Source: Streptomyces sp. NBC_01481 (GTDB lineage Bacteria > Actinomycetota > Actinomycetes > Streptomycetales > Streptomycetaceae). Taken from it: a stretch of 64,000 bases of DNA. The stretch is taken from assembly GCF_026339995.1 (NCBI RefSeq), contig NZ_JAPEPT010000006.1, forward strand, positions 310,001 through 374,000, given 5' to 3'. The position numbers and the translations under genes are program-made. Below are positions 42,395 to 49,193 of the stretch, piece after piece (the first letter of the stretch is position 1; every line of letters begins with the position of its first letter). The notes under the pieces were generated by a model that was given only the letters and a program-made list of their open reading frames with translations, was not told the origin of the DNA and ran no database searches.

Positions 42395-43353
42395 GACTCC
42401 TCCAACCAGTCGAGCCGTGCTGCGGTTTCGTACACCATGGCGTCATCCTCCGAACCGCCCGCTATATGCCGGATCTCATGCGCCGAAACGCTCCATGCAT
42501 CACACGCGTCCAGCTCGGAATGGATCCAGACGACATTGGGCTCGGCGATGGGGCGGCAATAACCCCGAAGTTTCTGGAGACTCCACTGATCAACGAACTC
42601 GGGGTCGGCTTCTTCGGAAAAATACTTGATCTTTATGCTGGACGGGTCAATGCCGAGGCGCGGTGCATACTCAGCGACAGCAGCCTTGGCCGCGTTCTTC
42701 GTCTCCGACAGCACTGCCCATTCGAGGTCGTTCGAGTAGCCGATGCTCACAGTCCGGGCCGCCGCCTCCAACTCGGACTGTATTGCGGCACACTTCATGT
42801 CGCGGTCAAGCGTCCTGGCGATCTCGTCCAGTATGTCGTGCTGCAATTCGGCATAGATGGAGTTCAATTCGTCTTTGACACTGCTGTAGCTTTTAACGGC
42901 CAGCACACGCGTATTGATGCCGCTGCCCCGCAGGACCGGCGAGACCTCATGAACCTTGAGACGCTTGAGGAACCTGACGGACCTCCCCTCGAACTGCCCT
43001 CGATCGGAATCCAGGACTTGAAAGCCGTAGCTCCATTCCATACCCGGCCCGTCAGCGAGCTCTTTCACAGTCTGAAATGCGTCCCGGCCGCCACTGGTCT
43101 GGAGGAAGAAACGCCCGCGCAGGACAACTTCATTGCCATTCTCGTGGATCGTCCCCTTGCCGACCGGGAGTACGCCTTCCCATGACTTGTGACCGAAGGC
43201 GCTGATGGCAACCTTGGCGCCACTCTTGAATGCCCCGGGCAATGTCACATCGTCATCACGATCAACACAGTTCAGGCTGGCGAAGACTGCCTCGACTTCA
43301 CCGGAGACGGCACTTTTAATTTCCACGTGCCCCGATGAGTGCTTGCTCTCCAT
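42391..43353 (-). CDS. HK97-type prohead protease fused to an HExxH domain
   Basis: 320 residues. Residues about 10-155 match the phage HK97 prohead serine protease: VDRDDDVTLPGAF, the catalytic His region SAFGHKSWEGVLPVG (H55), MEWSYGF with the likely nucleophile S108, and the closing VHEVSPVLRGSGINTRVLAV. A helical linker leads to a C-terminal domain with a zincin motif HEIRH (292-296, in SVSAHEIRHIAGG). The double-protease layout is unusual. The ATG at 43353 follows GGAGGAG and overlaps the previous stop by one base. No capsid gene is present for it to process. Confidence 0.78.
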   Translation of the reverse strand: MESKHSSGHVEIKSAVSGEVEAVFASLNCVDRDDDVTLPGAFKSGAKVAISAFGHKSWEGVLPVGKGTIHENGNEVVLRGRFFLQTSGGRDAFQTVKELADGPGMEWSYGFQVLDSDRGQFEGRSVRFLKRLKVHEVSPVLRGSGINTRVLAVKSYSSVKDELNSIYAELQHDILDEIARTLDRDMKCAAIQSELEAAARTVSIGYSNDLEWAVLSETKNAAKAAVAEYAPRLGIDPSSIKIKYFSEEADPEFVDQWSLQKLRGYCRPIAEPNVVWIHSELDACDAWSVSAHEIRHIAGGSEDDAMVYETAARLDWLEES

Positions 43354-43709
43354 CACTCCTCCTCCTCGCGCAGGTACCGCAGTACTGCCTCTTTCTCGAA
43401 CCACCAGGGCCCTTTGCCGTTGCGCTGCGTGCCGCCCAGTCGCCCAGCCTTGCGCGTCACCGTGCGGGTTGTGCAGTACAGAATGTCAGCGGCCTCTTGT
43501 GTCGATATCCATTCTCCGCCGGGGTCCGGATTCGGACGTGATTTCTGTCCCTGCCCGGACAGGTCATTTTTAAGGCGTTGCAAGGCCAGGCGCTGCTCAA
43601 CGTTCAGGTGCTTCTGCGCAGTGGGATTGGCCAGACCGGCTGTTATCGCGAACGCGAGCAGGTTTGCTTCATCGGTTCCCGGCACCAGTGCCACGACCAG
43701 TTGTGCCAT
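43353..43709 (-). CDS. Helix-turn-helix (excisionase/MerR-like) protein
   Basis: 118 residues. The C-terminal half is a helix-turn-helix of the excisionase/AlpA type (WISTQEAADILYCTTRTVTR, then KGPWWFEKEAVLRYLREEEE). The N-terminal half (AQLVVALVPGTDEANLLAFA) is helical and not recognised. The ATG at 43709 has GGGAGGTGAT well placed upstream; GTG 43718 is possible. The protein may direct excision of the element or control its genes. Its stop overlaps the protease start by one base. Confidence 0.72.
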   Translation of the reverse strand: MAQLVVALVPGTDEANLLAFAITAGLANPTAQKHLNVEQRLALQRLKNDLSGQGQKSRPNPDPGGEWISTQEAADILYCTTRTVTRKAGRLGGTQRNGKGPWWFEKEAVLRYLREEEE

Positions 43710-43878
43710 CCGGATCACCTCCCCGACCGACAGGGCACGACCGCTCGTGTTTGCCGGTGCCGGAGTAGTCGGAGCACCACGGGCAATAGGGCGGTGTCCA
43801 GAACAAGTCGGTGTCCGTCTCCGTCTCTCGCATCAAGTCGTCGAGTGTGGGCAGCGTTGGTGTGTCGTTGCCAGTCAT
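43669..43878 (-). CDS. Small Cys-rich hypothetical protein
   Basis: 69 residues: an acidic N-terminus (PTLPTLDDLMRETETDTD), then CPWCSDYSGTGKHERSC, a likely zinc knuckle, and a Gly-rich tail. It starts in the stop of the previous small gene (four-base overlap) and overlaps the next gene by about 40 bases. The chain of overlaps supports it as a real gene. Function unknown. Confidence 0.55.
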   Translation of the reverse strand: MTGNDTPTLPTLDDLMRETETDTDLFWTPPYCPWCSDYSGTGKHERSCPVGRGGDPDGTTGRGTGAGNR

Positions 43879-44102
43879 TGCGGTCCTTCCTCTCGGCCAG
43901 GGATTTCAGTGCGTGGGCAATGCGGTCCTTTGTTCTTGGCCAGGGACATCAACCTCGCCAGCGATCCAGGTAATCGCGCCGGTCCGGGCTCCGGCGAAAA
44001 GTGCACATAGGCCCCCTTGCATTCACGATGATCTTCTTGATCTTTGGGGGGAATGGGGGGATGGGTCTGTCCTTTTCGTCTAAAGGGATTACGGTGAGTC
44101 AC
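43875..44102 (-). CDS. Small hypothetical protein, 75 residues
   Basis: Begins MTHRNPFRRKGQTHPPIPPK and is Pro/Arg-rich, with KGAYVHFSPEPGPARLPGSL and a Cys/His-poor tail. Its start overlaps the ATPase stop by four bases, and its stop overlaps the next start by four bases. I see no known domain. Support comes from this tight gene packing more than from the protein itself. Confidence 0.5.
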   Translation of the reverse strand: MTHRNPFRRKGQTHPPIPPKDQEDHRECKGAYVHFSPEPGPARLPGSLARLMSLAKNKGPHCPRTEIPGREEGPQ

Positions 44103-45718
44103 AATTCGATTACCCCTCTCACCAGTGACGTGCGATCCGGGCGGAGCCGCCAGGGCTGGGAGGCTCGCAGGCCCCGCAGCGCCGAAGTGGGTTGCCAGTA
44201 CTCCGGTTCGTCAGGCCGCTCGCACAGGGTCAGGCCGATGCACTCCAGCTCCTCCAGGTTCCGCAATGCGGTGTCACGGGACAGCTCGTTGCCGGTGGAC
44301 CTGGCGACCGTCCCGGCTGTGAGCGTGTTCTCTGCGCCGAGGAGTGCCCGCAGCACCGCGAGCCGGGGGCGCGGCATGGTGTCGAGTGAGCACCGCCGGG
44401 CAACGGAGACGGCGTCCTTCTCCTCCATGCCGAGGGCGACGAGGGAGCGTGTCAGCAGCCGGAGCTGTCCAGCCAGCCGGTACGGGTCCTCCACGTCGGG
44501 CATGCCGTCGATCTCCCGCTTGCCGTACCCGTTCCTCGGTACCGAACCGCGACCGAGTGCGGTGAGCTTCGCGGTGGCCTCGATCTGCTCGTGTGCCCCG
44601 GTGGAAAGCTCCACACCATCAATCCGTGTGCGCGCGTCCCGTATGAGTCCCGTCGCTATGAGCTGCGCCGCCTTACGGAACTCGGCAGTGCTGCCATTAC
44701 GTCGCAGCGCCATTGCCTTGTCGTGGTCCCCGCTGGCAAGTCGGCAGTACAGCCAGCGCGGTCCGAGTGCCGTCGAGTGCGAACTGAAGTGGTCGATCGC
44801 GTTCGTGCACGCTGCGAGCAGACCCACGCGGCCTTCCCAGACGAGAGGCAGCTCCACACCGCCAATGTCACGGCTGTACCGGCCGTCGTACATTCCCCGA
44901 AGCGCGGCGTACAACTGGTCGCGTACTCCCCTATTCGTGGCGTCCAGCAGCGGAGCGAAGTCCTTGATGGTGATGAGCGCCGGATTAGGGATGCGTGGCA
45001 GAAGGCCGATCACCTTGCCGGGTTTGTTGCCCTTCGGCGGAATCCACCCCAGCAGTGCGGCTTGTGACGTCAGTTCGTCCTTGCGTTCGTCGGCAAGGTG
45101 ATCCGCCAAGGCGACAGCTTCGGTCTTGCCTCCCGATGCGGGGCCGACCACCATCAGCCATAGCGGGTCACCCTCGATTACCGAAGCTGCGACCGCCGTA
45201 GCAAGCACCACGTCGTAGGGCGTGTAGTCCTCAAGGTGTATGTAGCGGTCCAGGGCGTTGTGATAGTCGGCCAGGCTCTGATCGGCCGTACCGGCCACGA
45301 AAGGCGGCACCGGAATTGTGAACGTCTGTGTCGGCGCGTTGTACTGGGGAGCCGGCGGTGTCTCGGCGGTCACGGTGGCGATGATGTCGTCCAGATCTCG
45401 CGGCTTGGCCCAGCCCGCCTTCAGGGCGTTCTCGATGGTCCCGCGCTGCGTCTGCTCGCTTCCGCCCGTGAATATCCAGCCGTCCACAACCCTGTTCATA
45501 AGGTCGCGGATGCGTTCCTGCGGCAGCAGTTCGGGATCGAGTTCGTCCAGGGCCGCGCCGAGAGTGGCAAGGGCGAATGTGGCGTTGTTGAGGGCTTCGT
45601 TTCCGCCTTCGGCGTTGGCGGTCTCCGCTTTGATGGCCTGCTCCACGTAGCCGATAAGACGGTCTGCTACGTCGGCGCTGCACTGGTCCGGCTTGTCCGG
45701 CTGGTTATAGCCGCTCAT
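44099..45718 (-). CDS. Replication-type P-loop ATPase of the element
   Basis: 539 residues. A helical N-terminal 150 residues precede a P-loop ATPase domain with Walker A GPASGGKT (about 192-199) and a later GLLPRIPNPALITIKDFAPL that may hold the Walker B region. The C-terminal part has a winged-helix look (TGNELSRDTALRNLEELECI). Coupled to a primase-polymerase (four-base overlap), it is probably a replicative helicase or helicase loader for the excised element. Such primase-polymerase/ATPase pairs are standard in actinobacterial elements and satellites. Confidence 0.75.
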   Translation of the reverse strand: MSGYNQPDKPDQCSADVADRLIGYVEQAIKAETANAEGGNEALNNATFALATLGAALDELDPELLPQERIRDLMNRVVDGWIFTGGSEQTQRGTIENALKAGWAKPRDLDDIIATVTAETPPAPQYNAPTQTFTIPVPPFVAGTADQSLADYHNALDRYIHLEDYTPYDVVLATAVAASVIEGDPLWLMVVGPASGGKTEAVALADHLADERKDELTSQAALLGWIPPKGNKPGKVIGLLPRIPNPALITIKDFAPLLDATNRGVRDQLYAALRGMYDGRYSRDIGGVELPLVWEGRVGLLAACTNAIDHFSSHSTALGPRWLYCRLASGDHDKAMALRRNGSTAEFRKAAQLIATGLIRDARTRIDGVELSTGAHEQIEATAKLTALGRGSVPRNGYGKREIDGMPDVEDPYRLAGQLRLLTRSLVALGMEEKDAVSVARRCSLDTMPRPRLAVLRALLGAENTLTAGTVARSTGNELSRDTALRNLEELECIGLTLCERPDEPEYWQPTSALRGLRASQPWRLRPDRTSLVRGVIEL

Positions 45719-46446
45719 GACTCCCCCCTCCTTGCCCTCAGGGCAGCCGCGAGACGTTCACGGGCACCGGGGTCGGCAGGAGGAGGAGGAGTTGTCCGGT
45801 GTGGGTACGTTGCCTTCGGCCGCAGCAGGTCCAGCAGCCACGCCGGGGCCGGGACGGGGTCGATGTCGAGCAGGACCACGTACTGCATGAAGTGTGACGG
45901 GTCGTCTGCCCGGGAAGGCGGAGCCACAACCTGACCGCCGTTGCCGCGTGTGTCGAGCCCGTCCCCGAGGCGCCCGGCGCTGTTGCCTAGCGGGAAGTCC
46001 ACGCCCGCGTGCGAGAAATAGTGGTGGACTCCGCCGGAGCCGGTGCCGACAGTGAAAGTCAGCGGAAGACCACCGTGCTGCCGTTCGAGCGCGGCGAGGG
46101 TGGCGCTGCCCGTGTGGCCGTCCTTGTCGTCGACATCGAGAACCCAGATCCCGGAGGCGGGGCCGGTGGCGATGCAGACGTTTGCGTCGGGGTGCTCCGA
46201 CCACCACTGCCCAACGATCACGGGATCTGTTGTGGCGGCCTTCGGCCAGTCCTTGACGACCGGGCGTTTCATGCCGCGCGGTGCCCACATCACCCGCAAC
46301 CCGCGGGAGGCGTAGCGGAGGGCGTAGGCCATGGGCGCTGTCGGCGTTATCCTGGACGCGTGATCGATGCCGCTGCCTGGTGTGCCGATCTCAGTCGGGG
46401 CCTTGCCGCTTTCCACGGTGGGGCCCTCGCGGCTGTCGTCAGCCAT
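45715..46446 (-). CDS. Bifunctional DNA primase/polymerase (prim-pol)
   Basis: 243 residues. Prim-pol catalytic motifs are visible: GIWVLDVDDKDGH (DxD), TGSGGVHHYFSHAG (SGGxHxYF-like) and GDGLDTRGNGGQVVAPPS. The N-terminal 45 residues are disordered. It makes primers and may copy DNA during replication of the element. The ATG at 46446 overlaps the stop of the small gene upstream by eight bases; the frame is open upstream to 46479. Cytoplasmic. Confidence 0.88.
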   Translation of the reverse strand: MADDSREGPTVESGKAPTEIGTPGSGIDHASRITPTAPMAYALRYASRGLRVMWAPRGMKRPVVKDWPKAATTDPVIVGQWWSEHPDANVCIATGPASGIWVLDVDDKDGHTGSATLAALERQHGGLPLTFTVGTGSGGVHHYFSHAGVDFPLGNSAGRLGDGLDTRGNGGQVVAPPSRADDPSHFMQYVVLLDIDPVPAPAWLLDLLRPKATYPHRTTPPPPADPGARERLAAALRARRGES

Positions 46447-46654
46447 TGCCACCACCACCGTCAGGGCGCAGCAGGGCACGCAGCCGGGCCAGTTGCTCAG
46501 GGCTGGGGACGGGTGCGCTGGAGACCACGCGCTCGATTACTTCGGCGACCTGGGCCGTCTTGAGGTCCTGGTAAAGCTCGGTCAGGTCAGCCTCGGGATT
46601 GGAACGCTTGGCGCGTGCGATGCGTGCGGCGCAGATACGGCGATTGGATGCCAT
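46439..46654 (-). CDS. Small helical protein A of the element
   Basis: 71 residues, basic N-terminus MASNRRICAARIARAKRSNP and the C-terminal motif PSPEQLARLRALLRP followed by GGGG. The same C-terminal motif occurs in the 69-residue protein encoded at 46827-47036, so the two are paralogues. It may bind DNA or a replication protein. It is the gene directly before prim-pol and overlaps it by eight bases. Confidence 0.65.
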   Translation of the reverse strand: MASNRRICAARIARAKRSNPEADLTELYQDLKTAQVAEVIERVVSSAPVPSPEQLARLRALLRPDGGGGNG

Positions 46655-46826
46655 GGGGTACTCCCACGAACGTGCGGGCATAGAAAGCCCTATGTGTTCG
46701 CGAGGATTTGCCAGCCGTGTTCCCCTGCGGCTCGGGAGTGCGTCGCGCTTGCTATTCAGAATGGTACGGCCCGCACAAGGCATTCCCGTGTGAGCCCGGT
46801 CACATTGCGTCTTGGTGAGGGGGTTA

Positions 46827-47036
46827 TCAGTCATTGCCGCCACCCAACAGGGCACGTAGCCTGGCCAGTTGCCCGGGAGTGGGAAGCGGCGCGGTCTCGA
46901 CGAGGTCACGGATTGAGTCGGAAAGCCTGGCAACCCGCAGATCACGGCGGGCGTTGTCGGCCTGTTCGGGACGGTTCCAGCGTTCGTTTGCGGCGACGGC
47001 CGCGCGCGCCTTGGCGGCATCGGGAGAAAGTGACAT
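46827..47036 (-). CDS. Small helical protein B of the element
   Basis: 69 residues: SLSPDAAKARAAVAANERWN, then RRDLRVARLSDSIRDLVETA and PTPGQLARLRALLGG. The N-terminal part is a form common in small proteins on Streptomyces integrative elements. The C-terminal motif is shared with protein A at 46439-46654, 172 bases downstream. Function unknown, possibly a regulator or replication helper. Confidence 0.68.
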   Translation of the reverse strand: MSLSPDAAKARAAVAANERWNRPEQADNARRDLRVARLSDSIRDLVETAPLPTPGQLARLRALLGGGND

Positions 47037-47321
47037 GGCGGAGCTCCTGGCTCAACGCGCTGTCTTCTCCTACGATCTCAGAATCCATTCCCTGTCGGCA
47101 TAATCCGGGTAACGAACGGCCGACCCCCAGCTGAGTCATTCCAGCCGGGCACCCGCCGAACCAGGGTTGTGCTGAGTCAGATCCGAGCCAGCGAGGCACT
47201 CGGCAATCCCCGATGCTATAGGGAGATCGGACCGAATTCCACCATGGCCGTAATAGTCACGGGACGGTAAAGTACGTGTCCGCGTGGGGAATACGAGCCG
47301 CTCCGCCAAATGACGAATTCG
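47037..47321 (-). promoter_or_regulatory. Non-coding region between integrase and replication genes
   Basis: 285 bases without a gene. A nine-base direct repeat GCTGAGTCA occurs twice, near 47131 and 47171. This region should hold the main promoter of the replication operon. It could also hold an origin for the excised form. No clear -35/-10 pair is seen. Confidence 0.35.
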
Positions 47322-48782
47322 TCATGATTCCCGCCTCCACACCAACCGGTCCGCCACTGGTGTCGCACGGTTCGGGACCCGGGAAGGCGTCACCCGTACC
47401 TCGCCCAGCAGCCCCGGTGCCAGCAAGAGAGCCGCCACAGCCCGCTTGGTGGATACCTCGGCGTCTTCCCACCACTCCGCCACGTCCTCCTCCGGGGACA
47501 GCAGCCCGACCAGCACGCTGGGAGTGGACAGCTCCATCTCCCGTTCCTCCAGCTCCGTCACCGCCGTCGCCAAGGGTGGTTCCAGTCGAGCCACAGCAGC
47601 CACCGACAGTGTCCTCTTTGCGCCCGCATCGTGGAGCGCGTCCAGTTCGGCGCGGGCGTGGGCCAGCTCTCCCCGGACATTCTCCAGCTGGGCATCGTTG
47701 CCGTCATCCTTGGCCAGCTCGGCGAAGATCCCGGGTCGGCTCAGGTACGCGATCACGGCCCCGATCACCTGTTCGTCGGTCTCGGCCTGGTTGATGCGGA
47801 CGTGGCCGCCGTCGCGGCACCGGTAGGCGGCGGGTGCCTCTTTGCCGCGCTTCCTAGCCGAGGTCACGGCCAGGGGCCCGGAGCAGACATCGCAGCGGAT
47901 GATCATCGAGAGTGCATGCTTCGCGGCGCCCGATCTTGACGTCTTCCGCTTGGGGTCAGTAAGGATGCGCTGCACGCTCCAGAACACCGATTCGTCGACC
48001 AGGGCGGGCCAACTACCTTTCACCGTCCCGCTGTTGTTGTGGCTGCGCAAACCGACGTACGAGACCTTGAGCGCCATGACCCGCAGCGTCGTCGGGCTGA
48101 ACCGGGTGCCGTTGCGGGAGACAATCCCGCGCTCCGCCCAGTCCTTCGAAATCGCCTTGAGTGAATGGCCCTTGAGGATGCGGCCAAACAACTCAACGAC
48201 GTGCGGGGCAGTTTCGGGGTCGGGGTACTGACACTCCGGCCGTCCTCTCCAGTCATAGTCCCGCAAGTAGCCGTAGGGGCAGGGACCGTGAAACCACCCC
48301 TTGGCAACGTTGGCATCCAGGCCCCGCTGCACGCGAGTGCTGATCTTCCAGCTCTCGTATTCGCTGTCAGTGGCGTCCTCCTGCATGGAACGCCGATCGC
48401 GGCCGTTGCTGGGGTCGTAGAGATGACCGTGGGTGGTGATGAAGATCTTCACCCCGCGCCGCTCGCAAAGCTTTATCAGCTTGCCCCACTCCGCCGAATC
48501 CCTGCTGAGACGGCTGCTCTCCCAAAGGATCAGGACCCCGGCACCGAAGCGGTCGGCCTCAAGATCCTGGACCAGCAGGTTGTACCCCTCGCGGGTCTTC
48601 GTGGCGTAGCGGCTGGCCGAGCCGACGTCGCGGTATGGATCGCCCAGTTCGAATCCACGGGCGGCGGCGGCCGTGCGGTTTTCGGCGTGCTGCTCCTCGG
48701 GAGACCGCTCCCGGCCGGAGTGATCTGCGCTCACCCGGAGGTACTCGCGGGCGGTGATCATGAGTGCGTCGGGTGTGGTCAT
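47322..48782 (-). CDS. Large serine recombinase (integrase)
   Basis: 486 residues. The N-terminal resolvase domain has the catalytic Ser18 in EYLRVSADHSGRERSPEEQ and the conserved Arg pair in LWESSRLSRDS. The recombinase domain (about 165-280, GPCPYGYLRDYDWRGRPECQ) is followed by a zinc ribbon (CDVCSGPL...CRDGGH) and a coiled-coil region (ENVRGELAHARAELDALHDA). The protein integrates the element without host factors. AAGGAG lies six bases before the ATG. In the integrated state one att site should lie within the 411 bases upstream (48783-49193). Confidence 0.93.
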   Translation of the reverse strand: MTTPDALMITAREYLRVSADHSGRERSPEEQHAENRTAAAARGFELGDPYRDVGSASRYATKTREGYNLLVQDLEADRFGAGVLILWESSRLSRDSAEWGKLIKLCERRGVKIFITTHGHLYDPSNGRDRRSMQEDATDSEYESWKISTRVQRGLDANVAKGWFHGPCPYGYLRDYDWRGRPECQYPDPETAPHVVELFGRILKGHSLKAISKDWAERGIVSRNGTRFSPTTLRVMALKVSYVGLRSHNNSGTVKGSWPALVDESVFWSVQRILTDPKRKTSRSGAAKHALSMIIRCDVCSGPLAVTSARKRGKEAPAAYRCRDGGHVRINQAETDEQVIGAVIAYLSRPGIFAELAKDDGNDAQLENVRGELAHARAELDALHDAGAKRTLSVAAVARLEPPLATAVTELEEREMELSTPSVLVGLLSPEEDVAEWWEDAEVSTKRAVAALLLAPGLLGEVRVTPSRVPNRATPVADRLVWRRES

Positions 48783-49193
48783 GAGGGCTCCTTGACTTGC
48801 CCCCTTATCCGCAAGGGTACCCCTCTACAGAACATTTGGGTGTTTCTGTTCCGGGGCACGCGCACACGGTAGTCGGCCCGCCCGGCCTGATCACGGCCGT
48901 GCGCTGTGATGTTCGCCCCACGCCGCGTCACACAAGGATATTGATCACCCGTCAGCGACGAGAGGCCGTGCCCGGGGCCGGACCCCCCTGTCTGGACGAG
49001 GCGGCCACCGCGGTGGGGACGTGGCCCGCGCTCGCCCCGGCCGTCCGGCATCCCGGGCACAGCACCGAAGCGGGCACTCTGCCTGCCGCGACGGGAAACG
49101 GCAACGGTGCGTTCCGCATTTCGGTGCCTGGAAGCTATGCCGCAGACCGACGAGCGCCTATCCGTGAACGCGATCTACGGATACGCAAATAAA
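48783..49193. other. Gap holding the integrase promoter and probable element end
   Basis: 411 bases with no convincing gene. The first 60 bases, next to the integrase, are A/T-richer and contain a short hairpin (CCCTT...AAGGG near 48803-48820). The rest returns to high GC typical of the core. The change in composition near 48850-48900 may mark the end of the element and the att site. A 131-codon open frame on the plus strand is not coding-like. Confidence 0.4.

Larger units (their letters stand above)
41150..48782. mobile_element. Integrated element with serine integrase and replication genes (satellite-like)
   Basis: All genes from 48782 down to 41150 lie on the minus strand, and most of those between 46446 and 41718 overlap by one to fifty bases. 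The set is: serine integrase, two related small proteins, primase-polymerase, ATPase, Cys-rich small proteins, a helix-turn-helix protein, prohead protease-HExxH fusion, a coiled-coil protein and short unknowns. No capsid, portal, terminase, tail, lysis, TraB/FtsK or relaxase gene is present. The right end should lie in 48783-49193, near the integrase start. The left end is unresolved between about 37080 and 41150. No att repeats could be identified by eye. Confidence 0.65.

Noticed and set aside
41150..48782. A complete prophage
   Set aside because: No terminase, portal, capsid, tail or lysis genes are present; only a prohead protease points to phage.
37180..48840. Short shared octamer CTTATCCG near 37207 and 48810 as att core
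   Set aside because: An eight-base match over this distance is expected by chance, and neither site has flanking symmetry.
48797..49192. A 131-codon plus-strand frame between integrase and the LAL regulator
   Set aside because: Low-complexity Pro/Gly/Ala sequence with no ribosome binding site; the region is more likely the element end and promoters.
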